Source of the DNA: Propionicimonas sp.
GTDB taxonomy: Bacteria > Actinomycetota > Actinomycetes > Propionibacteriales > Propionibacteriaceae
DNA: 49,590 bases
Assembly (NCBI GenBank): GCA_027492575.1
Contig: JAPUEM010000124.1
Location: forward strand, 5,624 to 55,213
Direction of reading: 5' to 3'
The translations under genes and the position numbers were made by a program. Below are positions 1 to 10,433 of the stretch, in pieces. Within the stretch, counting starts at the first letter, position 1. Every line of letters begins with the position of its first letter. The notes beneath the pieces are model-generated. The model searched no databases. It was not told where the DNA came from and saw only the letters and a program-made list of their open reading frames with translations.

Positions 1-71
1 CTCGCAGGTATTCTTCCGCACCCGCGAGGGAAGTCGTGCATCATCCCGGGCCGCATGGGGAGGCACCGATC

Positions 72-195
72 AGGGACCCTTCGACAAGCTCAGGGAACGC
101 TCGTCAGGCCGGGCCTTCGACAGGCTCAGGGAGCGTTCGTGAGGCCGGGCCCTTCGACAGGCTCAGGGAACGTTGGCTGAGCCTGTCGAAGCCCG
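72..195. repeat. REP-like family A array, left edge
   Basis: Three copies of a short element with core CTTCGACAGGCTCAGGGA (variants with AAGCTC) lie one after another in direct orientation. The last is followed by its inverted complement (CTGAGCCTGTCGAAG), so it can form a perfect 15-bp hairpin around CAGGGAACGTTGG. The same element recurs near 14.4, 16.1-16.3, 18.5 and 23.8 kb. It lies just beyond the 3' end of the peptide-transporter operon. Bases 1-71 before it hold no recognisable gene. Confidence 0.85.
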
Positions 196-220
196 CGGCC
201 ACCGAGTGATCGGCGCTTGC

Positions 221-1882
221 TCAACTGGCCTCGCCCAGCAGCTCGCGGCGGCGCAGGCGGCGCTGGGCCTGTTCTCGGGGGTCGGGGACGGGGACGGCGG
301 CGATCAGGCGGCGGGTGTAGGGGTCGGCTGGGGAGATCAGGATCTCGGCGGTGGTGCCGGCTTCGACCAGCTTGCCGTGGCGCAGCACGGCGATCCGGTC
401 GGCGACGTGCTCGACCACGGCCAGGTCGTGGGTGATGAACAGGCAGGCGAAGCCGAGTTCCTCCTGCAGTTCGGCGAACAGTTCCAGCACCTTCTCCTGC
501 ACCGACACGTCCAGGGCGGAGGTGGGCTCGTCCACGATCAGCAGGCTGGGCTGCAGGGCCAGAGCGCGGGCGATCCCGACGCGCTGCCGCTGGCCGCCCG
601 ACAGTTGGTGCGGGAAGCGGTTGCGCAGGTTCCGGGAGAGCTGCACCCGGTCGAGCAGCTCGGAGACCCGGGCGTCCCGGGCGGCGGCGTCCAGGTCGGT
701 GTGCAGCTGCAGCGGCTCGGCGATCGCCTGGCCGATCGGCCAGCGCGGGTTCACCGAGGCGCCGGCGTCCTGGAAGACCATGGCGACCTTGCGGCGGGCC
801 TCACGCAGCTGCCCGCGGTCGGCGGTGGTGAGCTCCAGCCCGTCGATCCGCAGCGAGCCGGAGGCCAGCGGCAGCAGGCCGACCGCGGCGCGTCCGATGG
901 TCGACTTGCCCGAACCGGATTCGCCCACCAGGCCCATCACCTGCCCGGCGTCCAGCCGCAGGGTCACGTCGTCAATGGCCCGGAAGGGTTTGCGGCCGCG
1001 TCCGCCGGGATACTCGATCACGCCGTGGTCCAGTTCGAAGACCGGGGTGGTCTCCGGTTCCAGGGCACGGGTTCCGGCGGACGGAACCGGCTCAAGGCTG
1101 AGCGAGAGCACGGCCTTCAGCAGGCTCTGGGTGTAGGGCTGCCGCGGGTCGTAGAAGATCTCGTGCGAGGTGCCCTGCTCGACGATGGAGCCGTCCTTCA
1201 GCACCACGATCCGGTCCGCCAGATCGGCGACCACCCCCATGTCGTGGGTGATCAGCAGGACGGACGCGTCGATGCGTCCCTTGAGGTCGTGCAGCAGTTC
1301 CAGGATCTCACCCTGCACGGTGACATCGAGGGCGGTGGTGGGCTCGTCCGCGATCAGCACCTGCGGATCCAGCGCGAGCGCCTGGGCGATCATGGCGCGT
1401 TGCCGCTGCCCGCCGGAGAGCTGGTGCGGATAGGAATCCACCCGGCGCTCGGGTTCGGGGATGTCCACCAGTGTCAGCAGCTCGATGGCCCGTTCGCGGG
1501 CCTGCTCGTTGGTGAGTTCGCGATGGGCCTGCAGCATCTCGCGGATCTGCCAGCCGATGGTGTAGACCGGGTTGAGCGCCCGCATCGGCTCCTGGAAGAT
1601 CACCGCCACCTGCTGCCCGCGGATCTTCCGCAGCGTGCCGGACGGGGCGCCGATCAGCTCCTGGCCGTCCAGCAGGATGCTGCCGGAGTTGCGGCCGTTG
1701 CGGGGCAGCAGCCCGGGCACCGACATCGCGATGGTCGACTTGCCCGAGCCGGATTCGCCGACCAGGGCGAGCACCTCGCCGCGTCCGACGTCGAGGGAGA
1801 CGCCGTGGACGACCTCGCGCCAGTCCTTCTTTTGCCGGAATTCCACCCGCAGGTCGCGGATCTGCAGAACGGGGTCTGCCAT
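221..1882 (-). CDS. Dipeptide/oligopeptide ABC transporter, fused double ATP-binding protein (DppD-DppF type)
   Basis: Cytoplasmic ATPase that powers uptake of peptides or similar small solutes through the two permeases encoded just upstream. One chain carries two complete nucleotide-binding domains: Walker [10 protein letters not shown] and signature LSGGQRQR occur twice, with Walker B segments DEPTTALD and DEPTSALD. In many bacteria these are two proteins (DppD and DppF); the fused form is common in actinobacteria. I chose the ATG at 1882 ([11 protein letters not shown]), which has GGAG six bases upstream and lies one base after the permease stop; an in-frame start at 1909 would overlap the permease. 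About 553 aa. Last gene of a four-gene minus-strand operon. Family is certain, substrate is inferred. Confidence 0.93.
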   Translation of the reverse strand: MADPVLQIRDLRVEFRQKKDWREVVHGVSLDVGRGEVLALVGESGSGKSTIAMSVPGLLPRNGRNSGSILLDGQELIGAPSGTLRKIRGQQVAVIFQEPMRALNPVYTIGWQIREMLQAHRELTNEQARERAIELLTLVDIPEPERRVDSYPHQLSGGQRQRAMIAQALALDPQVLIADEPTTALDVTVQGEILELLHDLKGRIDASVLLITHDMGVVADLADRIVVLKDGSIVEQGTSHEIFYDPRQPYTQSLLKAVLSLSLEPVPSAGTRALEPETTPVFELDHGVIEYPGGRGRKPFRAIDDVTLRLDAGQVMGLVGESGSGKSTIGRAAVGLLPLASGSLRIDGLELTTADRGQLREARRKVAMVFQDAGASVNPRWPIGQAIAEPLQLHTDLDAAARDARVSELLDRVQLSRNLRNRFPHQLSGGQRQRVGIARALALQPSLLIVDEPTSALDVSVQEKVLELFAELQEELGFACLFITHDLAVVEHVADRIAVLRHGKLVEAGTTAEILISPADPYTRRLIAAVPVPDPREQAQRRLRRRELLGEAS

Positions 1883-1883
1883 G

Positions 1884-2825
1884 TCAGCTCCGATCCGGGT
1901 CGAGGGCATCCCGCAGCGCGTCGCCCATCAGCATGAACGCCATCACGGTCAGCGACAGGAAGAGCGCCGGGAAGAAGACCAGGTAGGGCGCCGAGGAGAA
2001 CCGGGATTGGCCGACGTTGATCTGCAGGCCCCAGGAGATCTCGGGCGCCTGCAGGCCGATGCCGAGGAAGGTCAGTGTGGCCTCCGAGGCGATGAAGCCG
2101 CCCATGGCGATGGTCATGAAGGAGACGACCGGCGAGATCGCGTTCGGCATGATGTGCCGGGTCAGGATCTGCCGGGTGGTGGCGGCCAGGGCTTGCGCGG
2201 CGGCCACGAAGTCGGCGTTCTTCACCGTGATCACGCTGGAGCGCACCAGCCGCATCGCGGTCATCCAGCCGAAGATCGACAGCGCCAGCGAGACCGTGAA
2301 GACCGAGCGCTCCTCGGTGACGGTGAGCAGGATCATGGCTCCCAGCAGCAGCGGGACGCCGTAGAAGATGTCGGTGAACCGCGACAGCAGCGAGTCGGTC
2401 AGGCCGCCGAAGTAGCCGGCCAGGGTGCCGAGGATGACCGCCAGCACCATCGTCCCGACCACCGACAGCAGGCCGATGGAGAGCGAGATCCGGGCGCCGT
2501 GGATCACGTTGGCGTAGTAGTCGCAGCCCTGCAGGTCGGTCCCGAACCAGTGCGCGGCGCTGGGCCACTGCCGGGCATCGGTCAGATCGCAGTCGCGTGG
2601 GTCGACCCCGCCGGCGAACAGGCCGGGGAAGAAGGCGATCAGCGTCATCAGCACGGCGATCACGCCACCGACCAGGAACATCGGATTGCGGCGCAGCATC
2701 TTCCAGGCCTCGCCCCACAGCGTGGCCTGCTCGATGTTCTCCTCCACCGCAAGCAGCTCGTATTCGGTGCCGGAGTCGGGGCCGCCGGGTCGCACGCCGG
2801 TCGGGCCGGGCCGTTCGTCACTCAT
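1884..2825 (-). CDS. ABC transporter permease, DppC/OppC family
   Basis: Inner-membrane permease of the peptide importer, 313 aa. A cytoplasmic N-terminal stretch of about 35 residues is followed by a first membrane helix (MFLVGGVIAVLMTLIAFFPG), a periplasmic-side segment with a pair of Cys residues, and five further helices. The conserved cytoplasmic loop that docks onto the ATPase is visible in the region ending in SPVVSF, with AAAQALAATT before it. It overlaps the end of the DppB-type gene by 8 bases and ends one base before the ATPase start, so the genes are translationally coupled. BPD_transp_1 superfamily, DppC branch. Confidence 0.93.
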   Translation of the reverse strand: MSDERPGPTGVRPGGPDSGTEYELLAVEENIEQATLWGEAWKMLRRNPMFLVGGVIAVLMTLIAFFPGLFAGGVDPRDCDLTDARQWPSAAHWFGTDLQGCDYYANVIHGARISLSIGLLSVVGTMVLAVILGTLAGYFGGLTDSLLSRFTDIFYGVPLLLGAMILLTVTEERSVFTVSLALSIFGWMTAMRLVRSSVITVKNADFVAAAQALAATTRQILTRHIMPNAISPVVSFMTIAMGGFIASEATLTFLGIGLQAPEISWGLQINVGQSRFSSAPYLVFFPALFLSLTVMAFMLMGDALRDALDPDRS

Positions 2826-3741
2826 AGCGAATCCTCGGATCCAGGACGCCGTAGAGCACGTCGACGACGAGGTTGAAGAAGATGAAGAAGAAGACCATCA
2901 TCGTGACGATGCCGACCACCACCGGGCCCTCCTGATTGCGGACGGCGTCGAAGACAGCCCGTCCGATGCCCGGGATGTTGAAGACGCTCTCGGTGACGAT
3001 CGCGCCGCCCATCATCGCGCCCAGGTCGGCGCCGATGAAGGTGACCACCGGGATCAGCGCATTGCGCAGACCGTGCCGGGTGACCACCCGCAGTTCGCTG
3101 ATGCCCTTCGACCGGGCGGTGCGGACGTGGTCGGCGCCCAGCGTCTCGACCATCGAGGTGCGGGTCAGCCGGGCGACGTAGGCCATCGACAGCGCGGCCA
3201 GCACCATGCCCGGCAGGATCAGCGAGAACCAGCCGTTGGCGATGCCGGCCACCGGGAACCAGCCCAGCCGGAAGCCGAACAGCCACTGCGCGAGGAAGGC
3301 CAGCACGAAGACCGGCACCGAGACCACCATGGTGGTGCTGACCAGCACCAGGTTGTCGAACCAGGAGTTCTTGTAGAGGGCGCAGAGCACGCCGGCGGTG
3401 ATGCCGAAGATGATCTCGAAGATGATCGCCACGATCGCCAGCCGGGCGGTGATCGGCAGGCGCAGCGCGATCGTCTCGGCGACCGGGTTGCCGGCGAAGT
3501 CGGTGCCCAGGTTGCCCTGGAAGAGCTGGCCCAGGTACTTCACGTACTGCAGCAGCAGCGGGTCGTCCAGGTTGTGCTCGGCGCGCAGCTGGGCGATCAC
3601 CTCCGGCGGCAGCGGCTGGTCGCCGGCCAGCGCCCGGATCGGGTCGCCGGGCAGGGCGTAGACCATCGCGAAGATCAGGAAGGAGGTGCCCAGCAGGACG
3701 GGCAGGGCCATCAGCAGCCGGCGTCCGATGTAGCGGATCAT
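2818..3741 (-). CDS. ABC transporter permease, DppB/OppB family
   Basis: First permease of the peptide importer, 307 aa. It begins MIRYIGRRLLMALPVLLGTS, the typical DppB N-terminus with one membrane helix, followed by a large external loop and five helices; the C-terminus ends DPRIRYE, a common DppB signature. The ATPase-docking loop lies near RTARSKGISE. The ATG at 3741 shares its A with the stop codon of the binding-protein gene (TGATG), which fixes the start; a longer reading frame upstream only shadows the binding protein. It would form a heterodimer with the downstream DppC-type permease. Confidence 0.93.
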   Translation of the reverse strand: MIRYIGRRLLMALPVLLGTSFLIFAMVYALPGDPIRALAGDQPLPPEVIAQLRAEHNLDDPLLLQYVKYLGQLFQGNLGTDFAGNPVAETIALRLPITARLAIVAIIFEIIFGITAGVLCALYKNSWFDNLVLVSTTMVVSVPVFVLAFLAQWLFGFRLGWFPVAGIANGWFSLILPGMVLAALSMAYVARLTRTSMVETLGADHVRTARSKGISELRVVTRHGLRNALIPVVTFIGADLGAMMGGAIVTESVFNIPGIGRAVFDAVRNQEGPVVVGIVTMMVFFFIFFNLVVDVLYGVLDPRIRYE

Positions 3742-5357
3742 CACTCCACCTCCAGCAGTTCGACAGCGGCGTAGTCGACGCCGCCGAACGGAGTGAGCCG
3801 GACGTTCGCCACCCGCGTGGTGTGGACGGCCTGGATGACGCCCACGAAGACGGGCGCGTGCGGCAGATCGGCCACCAGCACGTCCTCGGCGGCCTGGTAC
3901 AGCGTGTTCGCCTCGTCGATGGACGCGGCCGCGTCCGCCTTCGCGATCGCCGCGTCGAAGGCCGGGTTGGCGTAGAAGGCGGAGTTGGAGCCGTTCGGCG
4001 GCTGCGCCGAGGCGGCGAACCGGGGGGCCAGGTAGTACTGGATGGACGGGTACACCATCGACCAGGCGGTGCGGAACGGCCCGGTCATGCCCTTGCTGTC
4101 CTGCAGCGGCAGCAGCTGGGCGAACTGCAGATGCCCCCGCAGCCGGAACTCGACGCCGAGGTTGCGGCGCAGCATGTTGCCGATCGCCAGCATCCACTGG
4201 TCGTGGCCGGAGCCGGCGTTGAACCACAGGTCGATCGGCTCCGTCCGGTCGAAGCCGGTCTGGTCGAGCAGGGCGTTGGCGGCTTCCGGGTCGAAGCGGC
4301 AGGCCTGCCCGCAGGCGTCCTCGCGGAAGCCGTCGACCACCGGGGTGGCGAAGCCGTGCGCCGGGGTGACCGAGCCGTCGAAGATGATGTCGGCCAGCAG
4401 TTCCCGGTTGATGGCCATGGAGATCGCCTGCCGCACCCGGACGTCGGCGAAGCGCGGGTCGTAGAGCGGGAAGGCCAGCGAGGTGATCGCCGACGAGGCG
4501 CGAGTCAGGAAGCGGTCGCCGAAGATGGCCGGGGCGGTGCCACGGGCGTCCTCGGGCAGGCCGACCATGATGTCGAGGGAGCCGGCCAGGACGTCGGTGT
4601 AGCCGGTGCTCTGCTCGGTGTACACCCGGAAGGCCATCCCGGGTGACTTGGCGACCTCGCCGGCGAAGTCGTCGAACCGGGCCAGGGTGATGCCGCGTCC
4701 GCGCGTCCACTCGGTCTCGGCGCGGAACGGACCGTTGCCGATCGGCTTGCGCCCGAAGGCCGCCGGGTCGTCGTAGAAGGCCTCGGGCAGCGGGCTGAAC
4801 GCACGGGCGCCGAGGGTGATCGGGAAGATCGCGAACGGCGAGGTGAGGGTCACCGTGAAGGTGAGGTCGTCCACCACCTTCAGCCCGGACATCGCGGTGG
4901 CACGCGGCTGGCCGTCGGTGACGGTCTGCAGGTCGGTGTAGCCGGCGATGTTGGCGAAGAAGAAGGAGTTCACGTAGGCGTTGGTGGCCAGCGAGTTCCA
5001 GTTCCACGCCTTCACGTAGGAGGCGGCGGTGACCGGGGTGCCGTCGTGGAACCGCCAGCCGGGCTTCAGGGTGACCGTCCAGGTGAGCCGATCCTCGGAG
5101 GTCACCGAGGCGGCCACGCCGTCGTAGCTCAGCTCCAGGGTCTCGTCGTCGAAGGTGACCAGCGGCGCGAACAGGGCGTCGATGACCTCGCCGCCGTTGG
5201 ATTCGTTGGTGTTGCCGGGGATCAGCGCGTTCTGCGGCTCACCGAGGTAGACGGTGAAGACGCCCGGCGTGGTCTGGGCCCACGAGCCCGAGCAGCCTGC
5301 GACCACGACCAGCCCGAACGCCAGCACGAGTGCGGTGAGCCATCGCTGCCTGTGCAC
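3741..5357 (-). CDS. Peptide ABC transporter substrate-binding lipoprotein (SBP family 5)
   Basis: Extracellular solute receptor, 538 aa. A signal peptide ends in lipobox VVAGC with lipidated Cys22, so it should be anchored to the outer face of the membrane. The rest matches the SBP_bac_5 fold: an early block around NESNGGEVIDALF, then WTVTLKPGWRFHDGTPVTA, and the DVRVRQAISMAINRELL block in the middle. This family usually binds di- or oligopeptides, sometimes nickel or sugars; the ligand here is unknown. Start is GTG at 5357 with AGGAG seven bases upstream and a possible -10 (TAGCAT) at 5397-5402. First gene of the operon. Confidence 0.93.
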   Translation of the reverse strand: MHRQRWLTALVLAFGLVVVAGCSGSWAQTTPGVFTVYLGEPQNALIPGNTNESNGGEVIDALFAPLVTFDDETLELSYDGVAASVTSEDRLTWTVTLKPGWRFHDGTPVTAASYVKAWNWNSLATNAYVNSFFFANIAGYTDLQTVTDGQPRATAMSGLKVVDDLTFTVTLTSPFAIFPITLGARAFSPLPEAFYDDPAAFGRKPIGNGPFRAETEWTRGRGITLARFDDFAGEVAKSPGMAFRVYTEQSTGYTDVLAGSLDIMVGLPEDARGTAPAIFGDRFLTRASSAITSLAFPLYDPRFADVRVRQAISMAINRELLADIIFDGSVTPAHGFATPVVDGFREDACGQACRFDPEAANALLDQTGFDRTEPIDLWFNAGSGHDQWMLAIGNMLRRNLGVEFRLRGHLQFAQLLPLQDSKGMTGPFRTAWSMVYPSIQYYLAPRFAASAQPPNGSNSAFYANPAFDAAIAKADAAASIDEANTLYQAAEDVLVADLPHAPVFVGVIQAVHTTRVANVRLTPFGGVDYAAVELLEVE

Positions 5358-5396
5358 GGATACTCCTGCCGTACTCGCGGAGTTGCGGATGGTCGG

Positions 5397-5402
5397 ATGC
5401 TA
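5397..5402 (-). promoter_or_regulatory. Possible -10 element of the peptide-transporter operon
   Basis: TAGCAT on the minus strand, about 40 bases upstream of the binding-protein GTG and ahead of its AGGAG ribosome-binding site. It fits TANNNT. No convincing -35 is visible, so this is only a candidate. The remaining 5358-5540 gap holds nothing else I recognise. Confidence 0.3.
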
Positions 5403-5540
5403 ACCCCAGCGCCACCTGCCGGGCAGCCGGAATTCCCGACCGGGAGGCCTGCCGGACGGAACTTCCTCAGGAAGGGTGGTGCCGTCCCCTGAAGCTGGGG
5501 GTCGGACGAGGGCCGCCGCGCCGCGCCGGCGGTACGAGGA

Positions 5541-6035
5541 TCAGACGAGCTGTTCCAGCAGCCCGGTGTCCACGTCGTAGCGGAAGCCGCCGATGTGCGC
5601 CCGTCCGGCGATCAGCGGGTGCTCGGTGAGCAGCCGGACGTCCGCACGCAGCCGTCCGATCTGGTCGGGGTCGGCGCCGAAGTCGAGGGGCGAGGCGTCC
5701 AGTCCGCTGTTCTCGGCGATCCGGCGCACCAGATCGTCGTCGGTGCCGCTGGCCAGTGCGCAGCGGGTGTGCGCGACCACCAGGATGCGGCTGACCCGCA
5801 GCAGATGGACGGCCAGCACGCAGCCGTTCAGGGCGTCGGCGGTCACATGCCCGCCCGGCGTCCGCAGGATCTTCGCCTCGCCGAGGTAGAGCCCGATCAT
5901 CTCCAGCGGTTGCAGCCGGGAATCCATGCAGGTCACGACAGCGACGCCGGCATGGGCGTAACCGTCGAAGTTGCGCGGCGCCGAGGTGGCGTAGCGGCGG
6001 TTGGCTTCCAGCAGGTCATCGAAGGCGGTGTCCAC
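5541..6035 (-). CDS. Beta-class carbonic anhydrase
   Basis: Zinc enzyme interconverting CO2 and bicarbonate in the cytoplasm, 164 aa from the chosen start. Visible active-site residues are Cys36, Asp38 and Arg40 (CMDSR) and His89/Cys92 (HTRC): the Cys-His-Cys zinc site plus the Asp-Arg dyad. RTPGG replaces the more usual RNAGG. The compact length and overall layout resemble the short mycobacterial enzyme Rv1284. I chose GTG at 6035 because TAAGGT lies exactly 7 bases upstream (leaderless layout, or alternatively an AAGG ribosome-binding site); a TTG at 6056 is possible but weaker. Single-gene unit between repeats and the peptide operon. Confidence 0.92.
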   Translation of the reverse strand: MDTAFDDLLEANRRYATSAPRNFDGYAHAGVAVVTCMDSRLQPLEMIGLYLGEAKILRTPGGHVTADALNGCVLAVHLLRVSRILVVAHTRCALASGTDDDLVRRIAENSGLDASPLDFGADPDQIGRLRADVRLLTEHPLIAGRAHIGGFRYDVDTGLLEQLV

Positions 6036-6042
6036 GCGGGCT

Positions 6043-6048
6043 ACCTTA
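6043..6048 (-). promoter_or_regulatory. -10 hexamer for leaderless carbonic anhydrase mRNA
   Basis: TAAGGT (TANNNT) on the minus strand with a 7-base gap to the GTG at 6035. The same geometry recurs before many genes in this window. Confidence 0.45.
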
Positions 6049-6060
6049 CGACCCAATGCT

Positions 6061-6139
6061 CGTCATCCCGGACTTGATCCGGGATCTCACTCGTCTGCGG
6101 GGCTTGGCCTTGAGATCCCGGGTCGGAGCCCGGGATGAC
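6061..6139. repeat. REP-like family B, long inverted repeat
   Basis: CGTCATCCCGG with a nearby CCGGGATCTCA at the left is mirrored at the right by TGAGATCCCGG and CCCGGGATGACG. The whole 79-bp block is one near-perfect inverted repeat made of two smaller palindromes. It occupies the gap between the parC stop and the carbonic anhydrase start. Related copies lie at 18.43, 39.6-39.7 and 49.4-49.6 kb. Confidence 0.85.
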
Positions 6140-6168
6140 GGGGTTGGGTTGGGTGGTCCGTGATGGTC

Positions 6169-8601
<2,433 letters not shown>

Positions 8602-8693
8602 GGCCCCTCACCTCCTGCCCCGCTCGGCGGGGCCACTCGATTCTGCCGCAGCGCGACGCCGGGCGATACGCAACCCGCCCGGCGGGGTGCGAA

Positions 8694-9743
8694 TCAGGCC
8701 AGTTCGGGCAGGTCGCGCAGCTGGGCCAGCAGGCCGCGTCCGTCCGGGGCCCTGCGGACCGGGATGCCCGGCGGCGGGGGCTGCTCCTCGTCCTCCTGGA
8801 GGGTGCCGGTGGTGCCGTGGGCGAGCACCTGTTCGGCGGGGGTGAGCTGCCGGATCCCGATGGCCCGGACGTTGCCGGGCGCCACCTGGGCGAAGTCGCT
8901 GTAGATCGTCGGGTCGTGCTGGCCGTCGTCGCCGATCAGCACCCAGCGGATCGCCGGGAAGTCGCGGGTGAGCTGCAGCAGCGCCTCCCGCTTGTGGTTG
9001 AGCCCGGAACGGAACCAGCCGGTGTTGGTCGGCCCCCAGTCGGTGAGGATCATCGCCCCCGGCGGGTAGGCGTGCCGGCGCAGGAAGCGGGTCAGGAAGC
9101 CGTGGGTGTTCCAGGCGCCGGTGGAGAGGTAGATCAGCGGGGCCTCAGGATGGCCGGCGAGCAGTTCGGTGTAGAGCCGGGCCATGCCGGGGACGGCCTG
9201 CCGGGCCGACTCGTCGCGGATGAAACTGTTCCAGGCGGCGATCATCGGACGCGGCAGCAGGGTGGTGATCACGGTGTCGTCGATGTCGGAGACGATGCCG
9301 AAACGCTGGTCGTCGGCGATGATCTGAACCGGCGCGGTGGCCGGCTTCGAACCGGCGCTGCGGATCGTCACCCCTTGCCAGCCGGGTTCCAGGCCGTGAT
9401 CGCGGACGCGCAGATCGATGTAGCCGCCGCGATCGGTGGTGGTGTGGATGATCTGGTCGCCGACCGTCAGCGTCACCGGCACCCGCACGCAGGGGGCGGT
9501 GATGAAGTTGCGGAAGCCGCGCCGCTTGACGAACTCCTGGGTGGCCCGGCGCAGGCCGCCACGACGGCCGCGACGCGGCGCCAGCACCACCCGTCCGAGG
9601 ACGCGGACGCCGGCGCGGGTGCCGTAGCCGGTGTAGCAGATCACGTGCTCACGCCAGCCCAGCGCGCGCCACAGCCGCTCGGCGAACCGGTCGAAGACCT
9701 CCTCGATCCGGGCGGCGATGAAGGGCCGGGTACTCACGGGCAC
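8694..9743 (-). CDS. App1-family (DUF2183) phosphatase-like protein
   Basis: About 349 aa. The C-terminal half carries FGIVSDIDDTVITT, a DxDxT motif of the HAD-like App1/DUF2183 domain, followed by LIYLSTGAWN and GDDGQHDPTIY, matching further HAD motifs. In yeast the App1 domain is a phosphatidate phosphatase; bacterial members are largely uncharacterised, so substrate is unknown. The N-terminal part is basic and beta-rich (resembling a C2-like or sandwich domain). A GTG at 9752 is possible, but TAGGGT at 9751-9756 lies 7 bases before the GTG at 9743, the leaderless layout seen repeatedly here, so I prefer 9743. Divergent from the DUF5998 gene. Confidence 0.85.
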   Translation of the reverse strand: MPVSTRPFIAARIEEVFDRFAERLWRALGWREHVICYTGYGTRAGVRVLGRVVLAPRRGRRGGLRRATQEFVKRRGFRNFITAPCVRVPVTLTVGDQIIHTTTDRGGYIDLRVRDHGLEPGWQGVTIRSAGSKPATAPVQIIADDQRFGIVSDIDDTVITTLLPRPMIAAWNSFIRDESARQAVPGMARLYTELLAGHPEAPLIYLSTGAWNTHGFLTRFLRRHAYPPGAMILTDWGPTNTGWFRSGLNHKREALLQLTRDFPAIRWVLIGDDGQHDPTIYSDFAQVAPGNVRAIGIRQLTPAEQVLAHGTTGTLQEDEEQPPPPGIPVRRAPDGRGLLAQLRDLPELA

Positions 9744-9750
9744 GGCGCTC

Positions 9751-9756
9751 ACCCTA
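9751..9756 (-). promoter_or_regulatory. -10 hexamer for leaderless App1-family mRNA
   Basis: TAGGGT on the minus strand with a 7-base gap to the GTG at 9743. Confidence 0.4.
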
Positions 9757-9845
9757 CCGAAACCCTCCCGCGGGCGGTCGGAGCCGGGCGTCGGGCGGGT
9801 GGACGGGATTGTTCAGCGGTCTGGCAGGCATGGAAAGATGAGCCA

Positions 9846-10433
9846 ATGAGCGCACGACTCGCCGCGGCCCTGCCGGCCGCTCTCATCGAGGAAATCCGTG
9901 GTTGCGGCTACTTCCCGGAGCTGATCGCCGAGTCCATAGCGCAGGCCTGCGGAGCCGAGCCGGTGCAGGGCTTCCTGGTGCACCACGAGGCCACCTTCAA
10001 CCACGACGAGATCCAGCGGCACCTCTCGGTGCTGGCGCTCACCCCGACCCGGCTGATCGTGGGGCACACCGACGAGAACGCCGCCCCGGGTGAGCCGGTG
10101 CAGGCGCTGACCACCGCCGAATCTGTGCCGCTGCGCGGCATCAACTCGGTCTCGCTGAGCCAGGTGGTGACCAACCCGGAATCGTACGGAGCCGGTGGCG
10201 CCATCGTGGCGGAGGCCTGGCTGACCCTGGGCTGGGGGATGGTGCGTCGCATCGAACTGGAGCCGGCCCAGTGCGGCGATCCGCACTGCGAGGCCGACCA
10301 CGGCTATACCGGCGACCTGGCCGGGGACGACTTCACCGTCCGGATCAGCGCGGCCGCCGACGGCGAGGCCAAGGTGCGTGAACTCATCTCCTTCGCCGCC
10401 GTGCTGCAGGCGGTCACCGGCGCCGCCCGATGA
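9846..10433 (+). CDS. Conserved actinobacterial protein, DUF5998-like
   Basis: 195 aa, no signal peptide or membrane segment. The sequence (HEATFNHDEIQRHLSVLALT, then LIVGHTDE, LRGINSVSLSQVV, a Cys-x4-Cys pair in CGDPHCEAD, and a C-terminal helical end) matches my memory of the actinobacterial family DUF5998, whose function is not known. The fold looks PH-like (alternating strands with one long end helix). It overlaps the downstream nucleotide pyrophosphatase by four bases (ATGA), so the two are co-translated and probably linked in function. A longer in-frame reading upstream is antisense to the App1 gene and was discarded. Function unknown. Confidence 0.8.
   Translation: MSARLAAALPAALIEEIRGCGYFPELIAESIAQACGAEPVQGFLVHHEATFNHDEIQRHLSVLALTPTRLIVGHTDENAAPGEPVQALTTAESVPLRGINSVSLSQVVTNPESYGAGGAIVAEAWLTLGWGMVRRIELEPAQCGDPHCEADHGYTGDLAGDDFTVRISAAADGEAKVRELISFAAVLQAVTGAAR

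Noticed and set aside
6036..6056. TTG start of carbonic anhydrase at 6056
   Set aside because: The seven extra residues are not family-like, and both the hexamer and the AAGG motif fit GTG 6035.
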